Both the position numbers and the translations under genes were made by a program. A DNA stretch of 64,000 nucleotides from Rhyzopertha dominica (taxonomy: Eukaryota; Arthropoda; Insecta; Coleoptera; Bostrichidae): contig QCXZ01000086.1 of the NCBI GenBank assembly GCA_025024175.1, forward strand, positions 12,490,245 through 12,554,244, read 5' to 3'. Of the stretch, positions 46,780-57,712 are shown in pieces. Each line of letters opens with the position of its first letter. The stretch's first letter is position 1. The notes beneath the pieces were generated by a model, which did no database searches, was not told where the DNA came from, and worked only from the letters and a program-made list of their open reading frames with translations.

Positions 46780-47205
46780 GGATTCTGTTGTTTCTGTCTT
46801 CGGGGTGTCCCTCGTAAATAAGGAAAACGTTTATCCTTGTGGAACCCCTGATGTGGCGGTGTGCACTGAGAACCTTGTGTCGTCGAGCTTCACTCGTAAG
46901 GGTCCCTCAGGAACGCTGACGTCAGACGGATGAGTCCGATTGGGATGTCAGCATATGATAGGTCGAGTATCAGTCCTTATGCCATACCTTGTCGAACTCT
47001 TTCGACACGTCCAGAAAGGGCCTTAGATTAACTCTGACGTTGAAGCCATTGTTAACCTACTCGACGAGATTGAGCACCTGGTGCGTGACGGAGAGGCCCA
47101 CCCTGAATCCGAATTACTCGTTCAGGATGACGTTTTTCTCCCAGACGGTAGCAAATCGACGATCCGGTCGGTAACAGCTGACAGAGCGGTAATTCTGCGG
47201 AAATG
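46780..47205 (-). pseudogene. Jockey-like LINE reverse transcriptase fragment
   Basis: The minus strand gives, with a few stops and shifts, FGFRVGLSVTHQVLNLVE, NNGFNVRVNLRPFLDVSKEF and DKVWHKD (RT motif A region). These are followed by a fingers/palm stretch toward GVPQG, seen as the GGTTCCACAAGG sense near 46838. Base composition is near 50% GC, clearly richer than the surroundings. Both ends are truncated: the 5' side abuts the foldback at 47.2 kb, and the YADD region is not preserved. Confidence 0.7.
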
Positions 47206-47213
47206 TAACGCTT

Positions 47214-48316
47214 CATTTTTGTAAATATGTTTTTACCTTACCCCACACAATAAATATTGCTTCATAGTTGGATGACGACATTTGGCTACTTCAAATTGTG
47301 TCATTACCATATATGCATAATTTTTACTCCTTCTTAATGATAAACAAGAAAACTTGTCGCCGCTATATTCTCCTATTGACACACAAAACCCCAAAATTTT
47401 GGGTAACTTTTAAATAAATCAAGTACAAAGTTTGTTCTAAAAAGAGAGAGGCCAGAAAACGATACCCTGCGATGAGGCTAGTGTGTGATCTAGAAAACTA
47501 AAGTGGTATAAGTATAAAACTTGCAATTTTCTACCAAATTGTATGAAATTGACCTTTGTCGTTTTATTTAATAAAGTGGGAAGTAACTGTTGCCTGTTTT
47601 AATGTCTAATAAATAAATGATTTTGTTTCCAGCACCGATAACTTAGACATCCTATGAAATTGTAAGTAATCCATGCTGGAAACATAAAATTATTTATTTT
47701 ATAGATATTAGTACATGCAACAGTTGTTTCCCAGCTTTTTAAATGGAACAACAAGTGTCAATTTCATCAGATTTAGTTAAAACTTGTAAGTTTTATACTT
47801 ATACAACCTTAGTTTTCTACATCATGCACTAGCCTCATCGCAGGGTATCGTTTTCTAGTCTCTCTCTTTAAAACAAATTTGTTTATTTAAAAGTTACTCA
47901 ATTTTGTGGTTATGCTTGCAGCAATGGATATGTCGGCATAATTAGTACCGTAATAAGCTGTTAAACTAACACTTAATAAATTGTGAACAAACTTATTAAC
48001 AACATATGGTGGTGACTAGTTTTTCATTAAGAATGAGTAAAAATTACATATACATGGTAATAACATAAATTGAAGAAGGCAAAAGTCAGCATCCAAGTAT
48101 GAAGCAATATTCATTCATTATACAGGGTAAGGTAAAAAAATATTTACAAAAATTAACTTTATTTGCAAAATATCATAATCAGCAAAAATGTTTTAAGCAC
48201 TCACTATGCTATTTTAAAGAGTTTAAAAAGACCTACAATTTGATATACTACTTAAGGTTGTATCTAAATGAAAAAGAAAATATGAACCTGTAGAATTTTA
48301 GGTGGCGGACCCTATA
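47214..48316. mobile_element. Large foldback element related to the 44.35-kb MITE
   Basis: Long arms (about 47214-47520 and 47800-48152) are complementary: TTTTTGTAAATATG with AATATTGCTTCATA at left against their complements at right, and the CAAGTACAAAGTTTGTTCTA hairpin motif. Inner segments at about 47515-47650 and 47690-47820 also pair. The right end retains GTGGCGGACCCTATA, a variant of the MITE terminus GGCGGACCCTGTA. The left terminus is missing at the Jockey fragment boundary. No transposase was seen. Confidence 0.7.
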
Positions 48317-49074
48317 TGTCGATATATCTCAAAAACAATTGAATGTGTATTTTTTAAAAGATTTGTTGTGATTCTTTTTATCATTCTTTGGCTATATGCT
48401 AATTAATGTTTGTATTAAAAGTAAATTTGTCTGTTGTAGTTGTTGAAAATTACTCAACAGGAACACACAAATTATTTATGGCTCAAAATGAAGAAATAGG
48501 TATATAGATAATTATGAACTCAGTAACACTAAACACTGTCATCTGATCATAGATTTAGAAAGGGATTCGCCTGTCAGCACAAGTGAGACTGCCAAAAGTA
48601 AATAATTGTAACGTAACGTAGGATGGCTTGTATATTAATTCTTATTTTTAGTTTACAGAATGCTTCCGGGTTGAAAAGTTGAAGTATGGAAAATAGAAAA
48701 ATTCTGTGACCAACACTGAAAGACATGATAGTATCATGCATGATGCATTTTTAAGTCGACTATCCTTAAATAAGGAGGAATGTATCAGTTTAGTCATACA
48801 TTTTTTTAATATTACTTTATCCATTTACCATTGTTTTTTTGTAGGCATACCTATTGTCATTATTAGGTGGCAACACGTTGCAAAAAGTTGTATACCTCCA
48901 AATTAATGAGTTACTAACTAATTAGGTTGCCCCAAAGTACTGTGAGCAAGACAAGAAAAAATTATAATTCAGTAATATAAAACTTTATGATGCGAATGTA
49001 TGTGACTAATAAGCGGTGATAGATTTAATTCTGTCTTATGTTTACAGCTGATGGAATATTCATCTCTTGCAGTC
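48317..49074. other. Non-coding stretch
   Basis: Nothing recognised apart from short AT-driven frames. It separates the foldback from the Penelope-like element. Confidence 0.35.
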
Positions 49075-49079
49075 TAGTA

Positions 49080-49260
49080 GCATGTATGCGTTCTTTCAAA
49101 CACATACCTATTTTTGTTTTAGTTTAACCTATATAACACTTGCCGTAAGAACAAGTAATTTTGTAAACACCTCAGCTTTCTAAATATACTTTATCTTTAG
49201 TAGAACTTAAAATTTTATCTAAATTATTATACGTACTATCAACATCTAAAATATCATGCT
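49080..49260 (-). pseudogene. GIY-YIG endonuclease domain of the Penelope-like element
   Basis: The minus strand gives a linker KILSSTKDKVYLES, then GVYKITCSYGKCYIG (GIY-YIG box), then KERIHATRLQ. In Penelope elements this domain nicks target DNA. One stop follows CYIG. The sequence loses similarity to the family just after RLQEMN. Confidence 0.8.
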
Positions 49261-49743
49261 TTCGGAATATCCTCTTTAATTTTTCCGAAAGGCCTTGTAC
49301 ATAAGGCAAACTCGACTAATTTACATCGTCCTGGTTGAGAATTTACTTGGTTTGGACAAGCACCTTTACTAAAAATTGACCAAATATTCTTATTGCTATA
49401 GTCATTTCTCACTAGTGCTGATTAAAGATGATATATTTCTTTTTGTAAAGAACTTTTGTCCGTGACTCTTTGTGCTCTAACAAATAAGGTCCTTATTATT
49501 ATTAATTATTATTCTTTTGAGTTGGAGGGTGGTGGGACACAGCATGTAAATATCTGTGTGTTAGTTTTCCATAAACCTTGTGTCCTAACTGTCCAGTGTT
49601 TACTCTGTAAATTTGGATATCCAAGACCGGTAACTACCACTGGTTTCTAATTCCATAGTAAATTTTATGTCAGTGTTTTGATTGTTCAAATGATTTAAAA
49701 ACATGCGTAACTCTTATATACCGTGGGGCCAAACAACAAAAGT

Positions 49744-50246
49744 ATCATCTACCTACCTATACGAACATGTATTGGCTTAAAATGAAAACTGTTGATTGCT
49801 ACCCCTTCATAATTTTCCATAAACAAATTTGCCACTATAGGACTTATAGGTGAACCCATTCCACAACCTGATTTTTGTTCAAAAAAATTACAGTTCCATA
49901 AGAAATAAGCTGATTTTAAACAGTGCTCAGATAATCTGGGTATTGTGTCACCTAGGGAATCTCTATTAAGTTTGGATTTGATGATATCTATCATTTCAGG
50001 TAAGGGTACTTTCATAAATAAAGAAACCACTTCAAAACTAACTAAAATATCATGTTCTGAAATTCTTAAACCTGTTATAACATCATTAAAGTCTGAAGAA
50101 GTCTTGATGAAACTTCTGGCTTTTCCTACAAGAGGTTTTAAATAGTTAGCACAAAATTTTGCCAATCTGTAACAAAGACTGCCAATTGTATTAACTATAG
50201 GCGTTAATAGGACATTAATTTTATGGATTTTGGGCAAACCATTCAA
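49744..50246 (-). pseudogene. Penelope-like reverse transcriptase
   Basis: 165 open codons with NGLPKIHK, PIVNTIGSLCYRLAKF, YLKPLVGKARSFIKTSSDF, VSFEVVSLFMKVPLPEM and GCGMGSPISPIVANLFMENYE, the hallmark blocks of Penelope-type RT. The usual Asp of motif A (SFDVVSLF in the family) reads Glu here, a likely inactivating change. The VDD catalytic box is encoded at 49744-49752, but in a shifted frame relative to the upstream part, because a stop follows HVRIGR. Confidence 0.88.
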
Positions 50247-50389
50247 TTTAGGTACCTTTTAATCGGAAAAAGTTAAATAAGACTTCTCATTTGAAAGATT
50301 TGAAGTTTTGATAAGATCATTAGTAATATTGGAAATTTTTGAGGTAGGATCGCAATATAATTTTTGATGTTTCCTCATCTAATAATTCT

Positions 50390-50961
50390 CTAACTAAAGT
50401 TAAAGTCATAATCTGTTTTATCTAAAATTACTGTGGCTGAACCTTTACCTGCTTTAGAACCTATAATGGACTTATCTGTATTCAAATCCTTAAGAGCCTT
50501 CATTTCCTCAGATGTCACATTAGGTTTGGGCATACATGCATTTCCAATGGCGTGGCATACATCCATTCTCATATAGAAGATTCCACAGAAGACATTATTT
50601 CCGCTTTCGGAATTGTCCGTGACGTTACAGCAAAGTTCATCCCCTTCGCTAAAATATTTACAGCAGCATCTGAGACACTCGTTTTTGACAGGTTTATCAC
50701 ATTGTAGTTGGTTTTAACTATGTTGTATGACTGAACTTATTGTGTTTAATGGTATTGAATTTCTCAAATTTAAATGTTTTGCTTCTTAGCCTTGTTAAAC
50801 CGTGTACTTTTTGTGTAAACTTTATTGTCTTCAAAATTTTGATAAAAAGGGTTATGGAACAAAATTTGCAGGGTTGTGTTTATGTCTTCATCTAAGAAAC
50901 CATGTTGTCTACGTGTGTCGTGTATGTGTTCCCTAATAAAAGAAAATTTAATTTGAATCAT
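50390..50961 (-). pseudogene. Penelope-like element, N-terminal region
   Basis: Two short frames (50961-50770 and 50572-50390) separated by degraded sequence. The second has ALKDLNTDKSIIGSKAGKGSATVILDKTDY, which matches the pre-RT segment of Penelope proteins (LK.L..N..I.....G.ATVVLD..DY). The first is helical, with EHIHDTRRQHGFLDEDI. Both are in the same orientation as, and upstream of, the RT core. Confidence 0.65.
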
Positions 50962-51336
50962 AATTTAGTTTGTGTTGCATGTGTATTAATGTTAAGAAAA
51001 TTCGGTACAACCTTTTTATCTCTGCAGAGTTCCAAAAATACTAATCGGTGAACGAAGCTCACTTTCTTCAATGAAGTTCTTTCTAGTCTTCTGCACATTG
51101 CTGGAATGTACTGTCTGTAGAGTCTTCATATATGAGGGTGAATGCTTTCAGCATCCATACTGTTAGATAATATGTTTTCACATGTATCATTGTCGCTATA
51201 AAACACTGACAAGAAATTATTAATCTGATGTTTCACCAAGATAAGAACCTCAAAATATTGTTTAACATGAGTACAAACAAATCACCTTAAACCTAACGAC
51301 GAAATAGGATCTACCTACCTATTAGATATGCACAAA

Positions 51337-51760
51337 CTACTTGATAAAAGATAATTGCAAAGTAACCTTCCAAATGTCACCCAACTCATAATTTCCACAA
51401 TCCCTATTAAAACTATTAATATTCTTAGAAATTTCTATAGCTTCTTTTATTAGTCGTTTGTGATAATATATTTCTCTATGTAAAAATTTTATTTTATCAA
51501 AGTCAATCATGTGTTTAGTCAAATATGAGTGTTCACCTACGAAGATTTATCTATCTGTTGCAGCTTAGTAGCATGTATGTGTTTTCAAACATGTACCTAC
51601 TTTTCTTTTAGTTTGAGTTATGTAACACTTGCCGCAAGAATAAGTAATTTTATAAACACCTTCACTTTCTAAATGTACTTTATCCTTAGTAGAACTTAAA
51701 ATTTTATCTAAATTATTATACGTCCTACTAACAACTAAAATATCATGTTTGCTAAGTATA
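51337..51760 (-). repeat. Upstream partial copy (pseudo-LTR-like) with GIY-YIG and C-terminus
   Basis: It repeats the GIY-YIG region (51740-51540; GVYKITYSCGKCYIT) and continues into HMIDFDKIKFLHREIYYHKRL and NINSFNRDCGNYELGDIW, the conserved Penelope C-terminal tail that the downstream copy lacks. It supplies the proper 3' end of the element and so shows the full-length structure. Confidence 0.75.
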
Positions 51761-52164
51761 TATCTAAATATTCTAAATACCTTATTTCAATGATTTGTTA
51801 CAAAAATATAAACTTTTCAAATTATCTAATGATGAGATATTGTAACATCTAAACCAAGCAGTCTTCACTTCAAACTTACAGGTAAGTTTCACACTCAGCA
51901 TTTTCGCCAGCACCACCTTTCAATAATACTCATTTTAACAATTTCGGTTTAAAATGCTTAGATAAAAACATTAATTCTCCAAAATTCCTATAATGATGGA
52001 ATTAATAAAGAATTTAAAAATTACATTCAAACACCTGTGTTTAAAGTGCATCCTGTTCCCCAAACAGGCTATTTCTAAATTTTCAACCTTTCAATTAATA
52101 AAATATGTACAATGTTACGTTTACTTTACTAATTTTGGTATTATTCCAATTTTATGTAATAATT

Positions 52165-54365
52165 TAATGAAATACCTCAAAAAATTACTACCAGGCAACG
52201 TCAGCAGCAGAATAAAGTTTTGAAATAACATATATACCAATAAAACTGAAATAGCTGAACAATTTAATCAATTCTTCATACAAAGTATTACCAATATAAT
52301 TGAACAAATACCTAGATTTAATGAACAACAGTAGTATGTACATTGATAATATAGACACCAAAGGAATGCTAGATTTATTTAAATTATTGAAAAACTAAAA
52401 TGGAGCATACGGAATAAGTACAAAAATTTTAAAGGAAGCCTTTGATGTTGTAGGAAATAGACTACTGGATGTTATCAATACTTCACTCGCATATGGAAAC
52501 TTCCCATTAGAATGGAAGACATCTCTAGGACCTTACTGGTGAAACAGCAGCTGTCTCAGTTCTGTGACAACAATGATATTTTAATAAATAATCAGTCGGG
52601 TGTCCGTGCATGTTATTCATGTTAGCCTGTTATATTGAATGTTAGTTTGAAGGCTTCCACGGTTGTTGTCGATGACATGTTGTTTTACGGGCTGGTTCCC
52701 ACGTTGGTTACTTGACCTAACTGTTTCAGAGCTACATACAAAGATCTGGACCAGGAAAAAATCATGTTAACTGTGTTTTGAGACTTTAAGAGAGCTTTTG
52801 ACACAATTAATAGAGGATTGCTTATAAAAAAATTGTGTAAAATTGGTATCAAAGGTGTAGCATTAAAATGGTTTAAGTCTTTTTTGTCAGATAAAAAACA
52901 GAAGGTTAAATGTGATGTAGTATCTACTGAAATAAGCATTGATTGTGGTGTACAGTGGCCTTCATAAGTAATGTTGTACGGGACGGTGGCGAAAATAACG
53001 ATGCACCCATTTCAATGCAACTCATTATCATTATTTAGAGAGGCAATGAAATAATGATGAGCGTTTTTTGTAACGATACGCGAATGCTGAATAATACATC
53101 CAAAATCAATGGAAACATTTTGCTTAAAAGTTGCACGTAAATTAGATTATTTTCACATTGTTTACCTAGAGTAGTAGTGTCTAAGTTGATCGACAATGTT
53201 TTTTTTGTTAGGTATACTTGTATTTATAAACAAAAACTAATTTACGTTGAAAATGAATTTGATGAAGTTTTATAGCAGTTTGTCTATATATCTAATATTT
53301 GCCGTGAAATTAACAAATACGTAAGTTATATAGTTCTTATAAAAATATTGCAGATAATTTGTTAGTAGTTAGACCCTAGAATAAGTTAAATTAAATGGGT
53401 TTTTGTTGAAAAAATAGAAATTATCAAAGCAATGAACACTGTAAGCTAAATATTTTTTAATGCGGGAAATCATCTACATATATGGTTGCAACATGTACTG
53501 TTCTGTACTAAATAAATTTACTACAATTTTATTAATGTATTATTTTATAAAGAAGGGATATCACATGAACATAACCTGATTTTAAAAATTTTTAGGAGGT
53601 GGAATGGTAGAACAGAAAATATTAATTTTATTAAAAACTGTTGTTTTCTGGCCACATCGAAAATTATTTCCTTTAGTACTTAATATTGCATGTAAAGGGT
53701 AAACTAAACTGGCTTCCTTCACCAGAATTTAAAGAGTTAATTGTGCTTTAATAACTGCTAAGCCCGCTTAGTCTACTCTTTACATTCAAGTAGACAGTCG
53801 TGCTTCCTCTACAATACAATCTTAAACTTGTTTGAGTATACCACTAGAGGATTAAAGAAAGCAGTATGCATCTCTTCTTTTGCGACATCTACGTCGTCCG
53901 CAACTGAATATCGGGTTGCAGTGAAATGGGCGCATCCTTATTTTCGCCACCGTCCCGTACGACATTACTTCTGAAGGAGAGTCTACCTCAGGGAACAGTG
54001 TTGGGAACTCTCCTTTTTGTATTATATATCAATGATTTAGTTAAGTATGTTAAATGTTGTGAAGTATATATGTTTACTGATGATACCATGTTATATATAT
54101 TTGGCAACGATATAGATAGCATGACAAATAAAATTAATTAGAACATTAAAAGAATTTACTGCTGGCTTTGTCATAATAATATGTTTATAAATGTAGACAA
54201 ATCTAAATATATATGGATAGGTAGTAGATAGGTAATGAAGGTCAGTGATAGCAAGTTGGAAAGAGTACAAGTTATGAAGTACCTAGGTATTATGCTGGAC
54301 TCCCAACTGAAATTCAGAGTACATGCCAATTTCATGTGTGAAAATTACTCAAATTTTAAGATAAT
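52165..54365 (+). pseudogene. CR1/Jockey-like LINE reverse transcriptase, interrupted by a DNA element
   Basis: Plus-strand motifs run in order: YLKKLLPGNVSSRIKF and EIAEQFNQFFIQSI (52168-52300), NGAYGISTKILKEAF and GNFPLEWKTS (52398-52530), LSQFCDNNDILINNQSG (52549-52600), DFKRAFDTINRGLL (motif A, about 52784-52825) and KWFKSFLSDKKQKVKCD (about 52868-52915). Then the 52953-53983 insertion. RT resumes with LPQGTVLGTLLFVLYINDL, FTDDTMLYIF (motif C, about 54070-54100) and VMKYLGIMLDSQLKF (about 54272-54316). Frameshifts and stops occur in both halves. The 3' tail reaches the ATT repeat at 55037-55053. The endonuclease is missing, so it is 5' truncated. Confidence 0.85.
52953..53983. mobile_element. 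1,031-bp TIR element inserted at TA within the LINE RT
   Basis: The left end CAGTGGCCTTCATAAGTAAT and right end (complement GACTCTCCTTCAGAAGTAAT) give inverted repeats of about 60 bp sharing GTACGGGACGGTGGCG and GAAAATAA. TA flanks both ends (52951-52952 and 53984-53985). Removing the element and one TA rejoins the conserved RT block ...CGV-PQG... in frame. The interior is AT-rich without a transposase, so it is a non-autonomous Tc1/mariner-type element. Confidence 0.9.
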
Positions 54366-55053
54366 GTTAACTGATTATTTATTACAAAACAAATAACTCA
54401 TTGTCCTTTCTGTATTTATGTTACATTAATATGCCGTTGAATGTTGTAATAGTTATATTGTTAAGAATTAATAGACTTTAGTTATTTAAGTTGCCTCTTC
54501 TAATCGAGGACCATTTTTTGAGTCATTTTGAGTTTTGTTCGCGATTTAAAATTCGCGTTTTAGTATTTATATTGTTCGCCCGCCTACGTTCGTTTACACG
54601 CGTACGCAGGCGTGTCTTCAAGAAATAGCCAGTACCTAGAAGCCATAGCGATTGGGTACCACGCTTGGAACCTTCCTCGTGGAAAAGTAGCTTACCGCGC
54701 TCGCAAAACCGTATCGATCACCGCTGACGTAATAGTCACCGCCAGTTCGCCCGCTTTGACAACGTTGGACATTGTTGGATTACAGGTAGGCGAACAATCT
54801 TTGTTTTTTTGACGAATCTTTTAACCGCAACGAACCAACACCCCCCTTTTTTTTATATAATTATACAGTCCATTTACGTGACATATATTTAATTCCATTT
54901 AGTTACTACATTTCATTATTATATAATGTAATATATCTTTTGTTGTAAGTAATTCATTGGTTTTTGAAATGTACTTTCTTTTTGTTTATGTACACATTTA
55001 TTTATGATGCTATTAGCTTGTGCAAAATAAATGGTATTTATTATTATTATTTT
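54366..55053 (+). repeat. LINE 3' region and ATT microsatellite tail, with a small GC-rich insertion
   Basis: It runs from the end of RT to the TTATTATTATTATT tail at 55037-55053, typical of CR1/L2-type LINEs. Between about 54572 and 54800 a GC-rich segment with short inverted ends (TTGTTCGCCCGCCTAC at left, GTAGGCGAACAA at right) looks like a small MITE inserted in the 3' untranslated region. A 66-codon frame inside it is not convincing. Confidence 0.55.
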
Positions 55054-55204
55054 GTTTTTTTGTCAAAGTGGTTGTAAATATGACATAAAAATATAAATAT
55101 AAAAATAGCGATTATACAGCTCAACTCACAACAAAAAAGTAACATAGTAATGCCTAGCACTAATAGTTACTGAGATACCCTACAATTACAACCAAAGGGA
55201 CACC

Positions 55205-55870
55205 CTGTACACCTTCATACACATAAAATGGCCATTTCACTCTCTCTTTCACAGTTTTTAAAATTCTTTTTTCTTTAAATGCCTTCGAAAAAGAACTGAT
55301 TGTAATTTTCCAAATTGCATATAATAACAATTTTCCAAATTACATAATAGAAAAATTGTACTTTATAAACGCTTGACAAATTTTAATTTTCTATTAACAG
55401 CATACTTGTGATAATAAAGTTATAATTTGATACTCCCTTAGGTTTACTGGTCAAGTCTCTATTAAATTTCTAAATTATTTTCATTCCATGTCATGAATTT
55501 TTTACTGCAGGCAGTCTTTTTGTGATGTGTCCTCAATAAAGATAAAATTTCACTTTTAAATTATTCAGGTATATACTGCCTTTCTTGTAGTAACTGCAAT
55601 TCTGTTTACAAACAGGAAGATTCTTTCTAATTAAAACCAATAAACATTTAAATAATTGAATAAGTACCAAAATACTAATATTGTTACTTCAAATTTTTCA
55701 TTAGCATGTCATTTATTATCATTTAAATATACTTCCACATTAGACAATTTCAAAAGATTACATTTTTGTAACAACCCATCAAAATTAAACTATTTAGAAA
55801 TTTTAGAGATAGGTATATATAATTTTACATCACAAAAATTGGACAATTCTAAATTTTTCTTCTAATTTCA
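55205..55870 (+). repeat. Dispersed repeat, copy 2 (related to 4500-5060)
   Basis: Collinear with the 4.5-5.06 kb repeat. It keeps a 69-codon frame (55656-55865) containing LDNFKRLHFCNNPSKLNYLE, which resembles the C-terminal region of some Penelope-like or LINE proteins (a KLN.LE.LEI motif). That identification is tentative. A CACCCTGTA terminus-like motif precedes it at about 55201. Confidence 0.45.
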
Positions 55871-56344
55871 GTTTTCTTATTATTATAAATTATTTGTCGC
55901 AATAAAGTGGATTTAAACTTGGTGCGGTTTATTTTCCAAGAATTATTTTTTTCGGTGACAAAAATATATTTTAAATATATTGTGACAAATATTTTAGATA
56001 TTTTTATATTACTTAGAAAACAGCTTCAAGATAAACAACATATATTTTTTTATTTTGTTGGCAGAAACAGACTGTCAATATATTGAAAGAGGTTAAACTA
56101 ATACATACAATAGTCTTTAAATAATGGCTAAAATTAAACTATTAAAAAATATAGTATATAGTATATATACTATATATATATAGTATATAGTATAGTAAAT
56201 TAGTATATTTACAATTACACTGTTTTTTGTCACCTGTTTTATAGTTGGTATCAAAATACTTCCTTCTCTGAACTTTCCTGATTAAAATAATAGCAAAATT
56301 AAATTGTTACAAAATTTAAAATATTCATATCTCACATTTTTCGG
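55871..56344. other. AT-rich stretch with a TA-rich palindrome
   Basis: TATAGTATATAGTATATATAC and related TA-rich inverted repeats lie at 56150-56205. No gene or defined element. Confidence 0.4.
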
Positions 56345-57712
56345 GTGCGTTAAGCTGGCCCGGCAGTTTGTCATTTTTCAAAATATTTTTACACAAGTGA
56401 AGAATGCTAGGCAAATGCTAGCGAATGCTGTCATTTTTAAGAAATAAGGTAAAAAAATAATTTAATTTTCCGGGCCAACTTAACGACAGCCCGGACATAT
56501 TAAATATTTACAAAAATTTTTTGCTATATATAGAATGCTAGCGAATAAATAAGGCCGTACGGATAACTCAAAGTTGCCGGGCCAACTTAACGCCAGCCCG
56601 GACCTGGTTATTTTTTGCAGTTTTGTCATCAGTCCGTGAATGCTAACGAAATGCTGGCGAATGCTGGGGTTTATTTCAAAAATGCTATGTAAATAAGGCC
56701 GTACGGATAACTTAAAGTTGCACGGCCTAAATAACGCCAGCCCGGACCTGGTTATTTTTGTTGCAGTTTTTGTCATCAGTCCACAAATGCTAGCGAATGC
56801 TGGGGTTTATTTCAAAAATGCTATGTAAATAAGGCCGTACGGATAACTTAAAGTTGCCCGGCCTAAATAACGCCAGCCCGGACCTGGTTATTTTTTTTTG
56901 CAGTTTTTGTCATCAGTCCGTGAATGCTAGCGAAATGCTGGCGAATGCTAGGGTTTATTTCAAAAATGCTATGTAAATAAGGCCGTACGGATAACTTAAA
57001 GTTGCACGGCCTAAATAACGCCAGCCCGGACCTGGTTATTTTTTGCAGTTTTTGTCATCAGTCCGTGAATGCTAGCGAAATGCTGGCGAATGCTGGGGTT
57101 TATTTCAAAAATGCTATGTAAATAAGGCCGTACGGATAACTTAAAGTTGCCCGGCCTAAATAACGCCAACCCGGACCTGGTTATTTTTTTGCAGTTTTTG
57201 TCATCAGTCCATGAATGCTAGCGAAATGCTGGCGAATGCTAGGGTTTATTTCAAAAATTCTATGTAAATAAGGCCCTACGGATAACTTAAAGTTGCCCGG
57301 GCTAAATAACGCCAGCCCGGACCTGGTTATTTTTTTTGCAGTTTTTGTCATCAGTCCGTGAATGCTAGCGAAATGCTGGAGAATGCTGGGGTTTATTTCA
57401 AAAATGCTATGTAAATAAGGCCGTACGGATAACTTAAAATTGCCCGGCCTAAATAACGCCAGCCCGGACCTGGTTATTTTTTGCAGTTTTTGTCAACAGT
57501 CCGTGAATGATAGCGAAATGCTGGCGAATGCTGGGGTTTATTTCAAAAATGCTATGTAAATAAGGCCGTACGGATAACTTAAAAATGCCCGGCCTAAATA
57601 ACGCCAGCCCGGACCTGGTTATTTTTTTTCAGTTTTTGTCATNAGTCCATTAATGCTAGCGAAATGCTGGCGAATGCTGTTTTTTTTCTAAAATGCTAGG
57701 TAGACAAGGGCG
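56345..57712 (+). repeat. Tandem array, about 8 units of 145 bp, with degenerate left edge
   Basis: The unit landmark AAGGCCGTACGGATAAC starts at 56551, 56695, 56831, 56979, 57124, 57270 (variant CCCTACG), 57417 and 57562, with a decayed copy at 57706. Spacing is 136-148 bp. Each unit contains an inverted motif (CCCGGCCTAAATAACGCCAG, followed by CCCGGACC) and three short subrepeats of the GAATGCTAGC/GAAATGCTGG type. The first part (56345-56550) is more diverged and includes one inverted fragment, GCGTTAAGCTGGCCCGG. One N lies at 57643. No coding function. Confidence 0.92.

Larger units (their letters stand above)
49075..51760 (-). mobile_element. Penelope-like element with partial upstream tandem copy
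   Basis: Minus-strand order from right to left: a partial copy holding GIY-YIG and C-terminal sequence (51760-51337), then N-terminal pieces (50961-50390), the RT core (50246-49744) and GIY-YIG again (about 49260-49080). The two GIY-YIG copies align closely (for example ACTTAAAATTTTATCTAAAT at about 49204 and 51692). A partial head-to-tail copy upstream is the pseudo-LTR arrangement typical of Penelope elements. The downstream copy lacks the C-terminal region present in the upstream one, so its 3' end is truncated. Confidence 0.82.

Noticed and set aside
56150..56205. TA palindrome as a replication origin or cruciform regulator
   Set aside because: A simple TA-rich tract in AT-rich DNA; nothing beyond composition supports a role.
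56345..57712. CRISPR-like array
   Set aside because: Whole units of about 145 bp are repeated with no unique spacers, in a eukaryotic transposon-rich region without cas genes.
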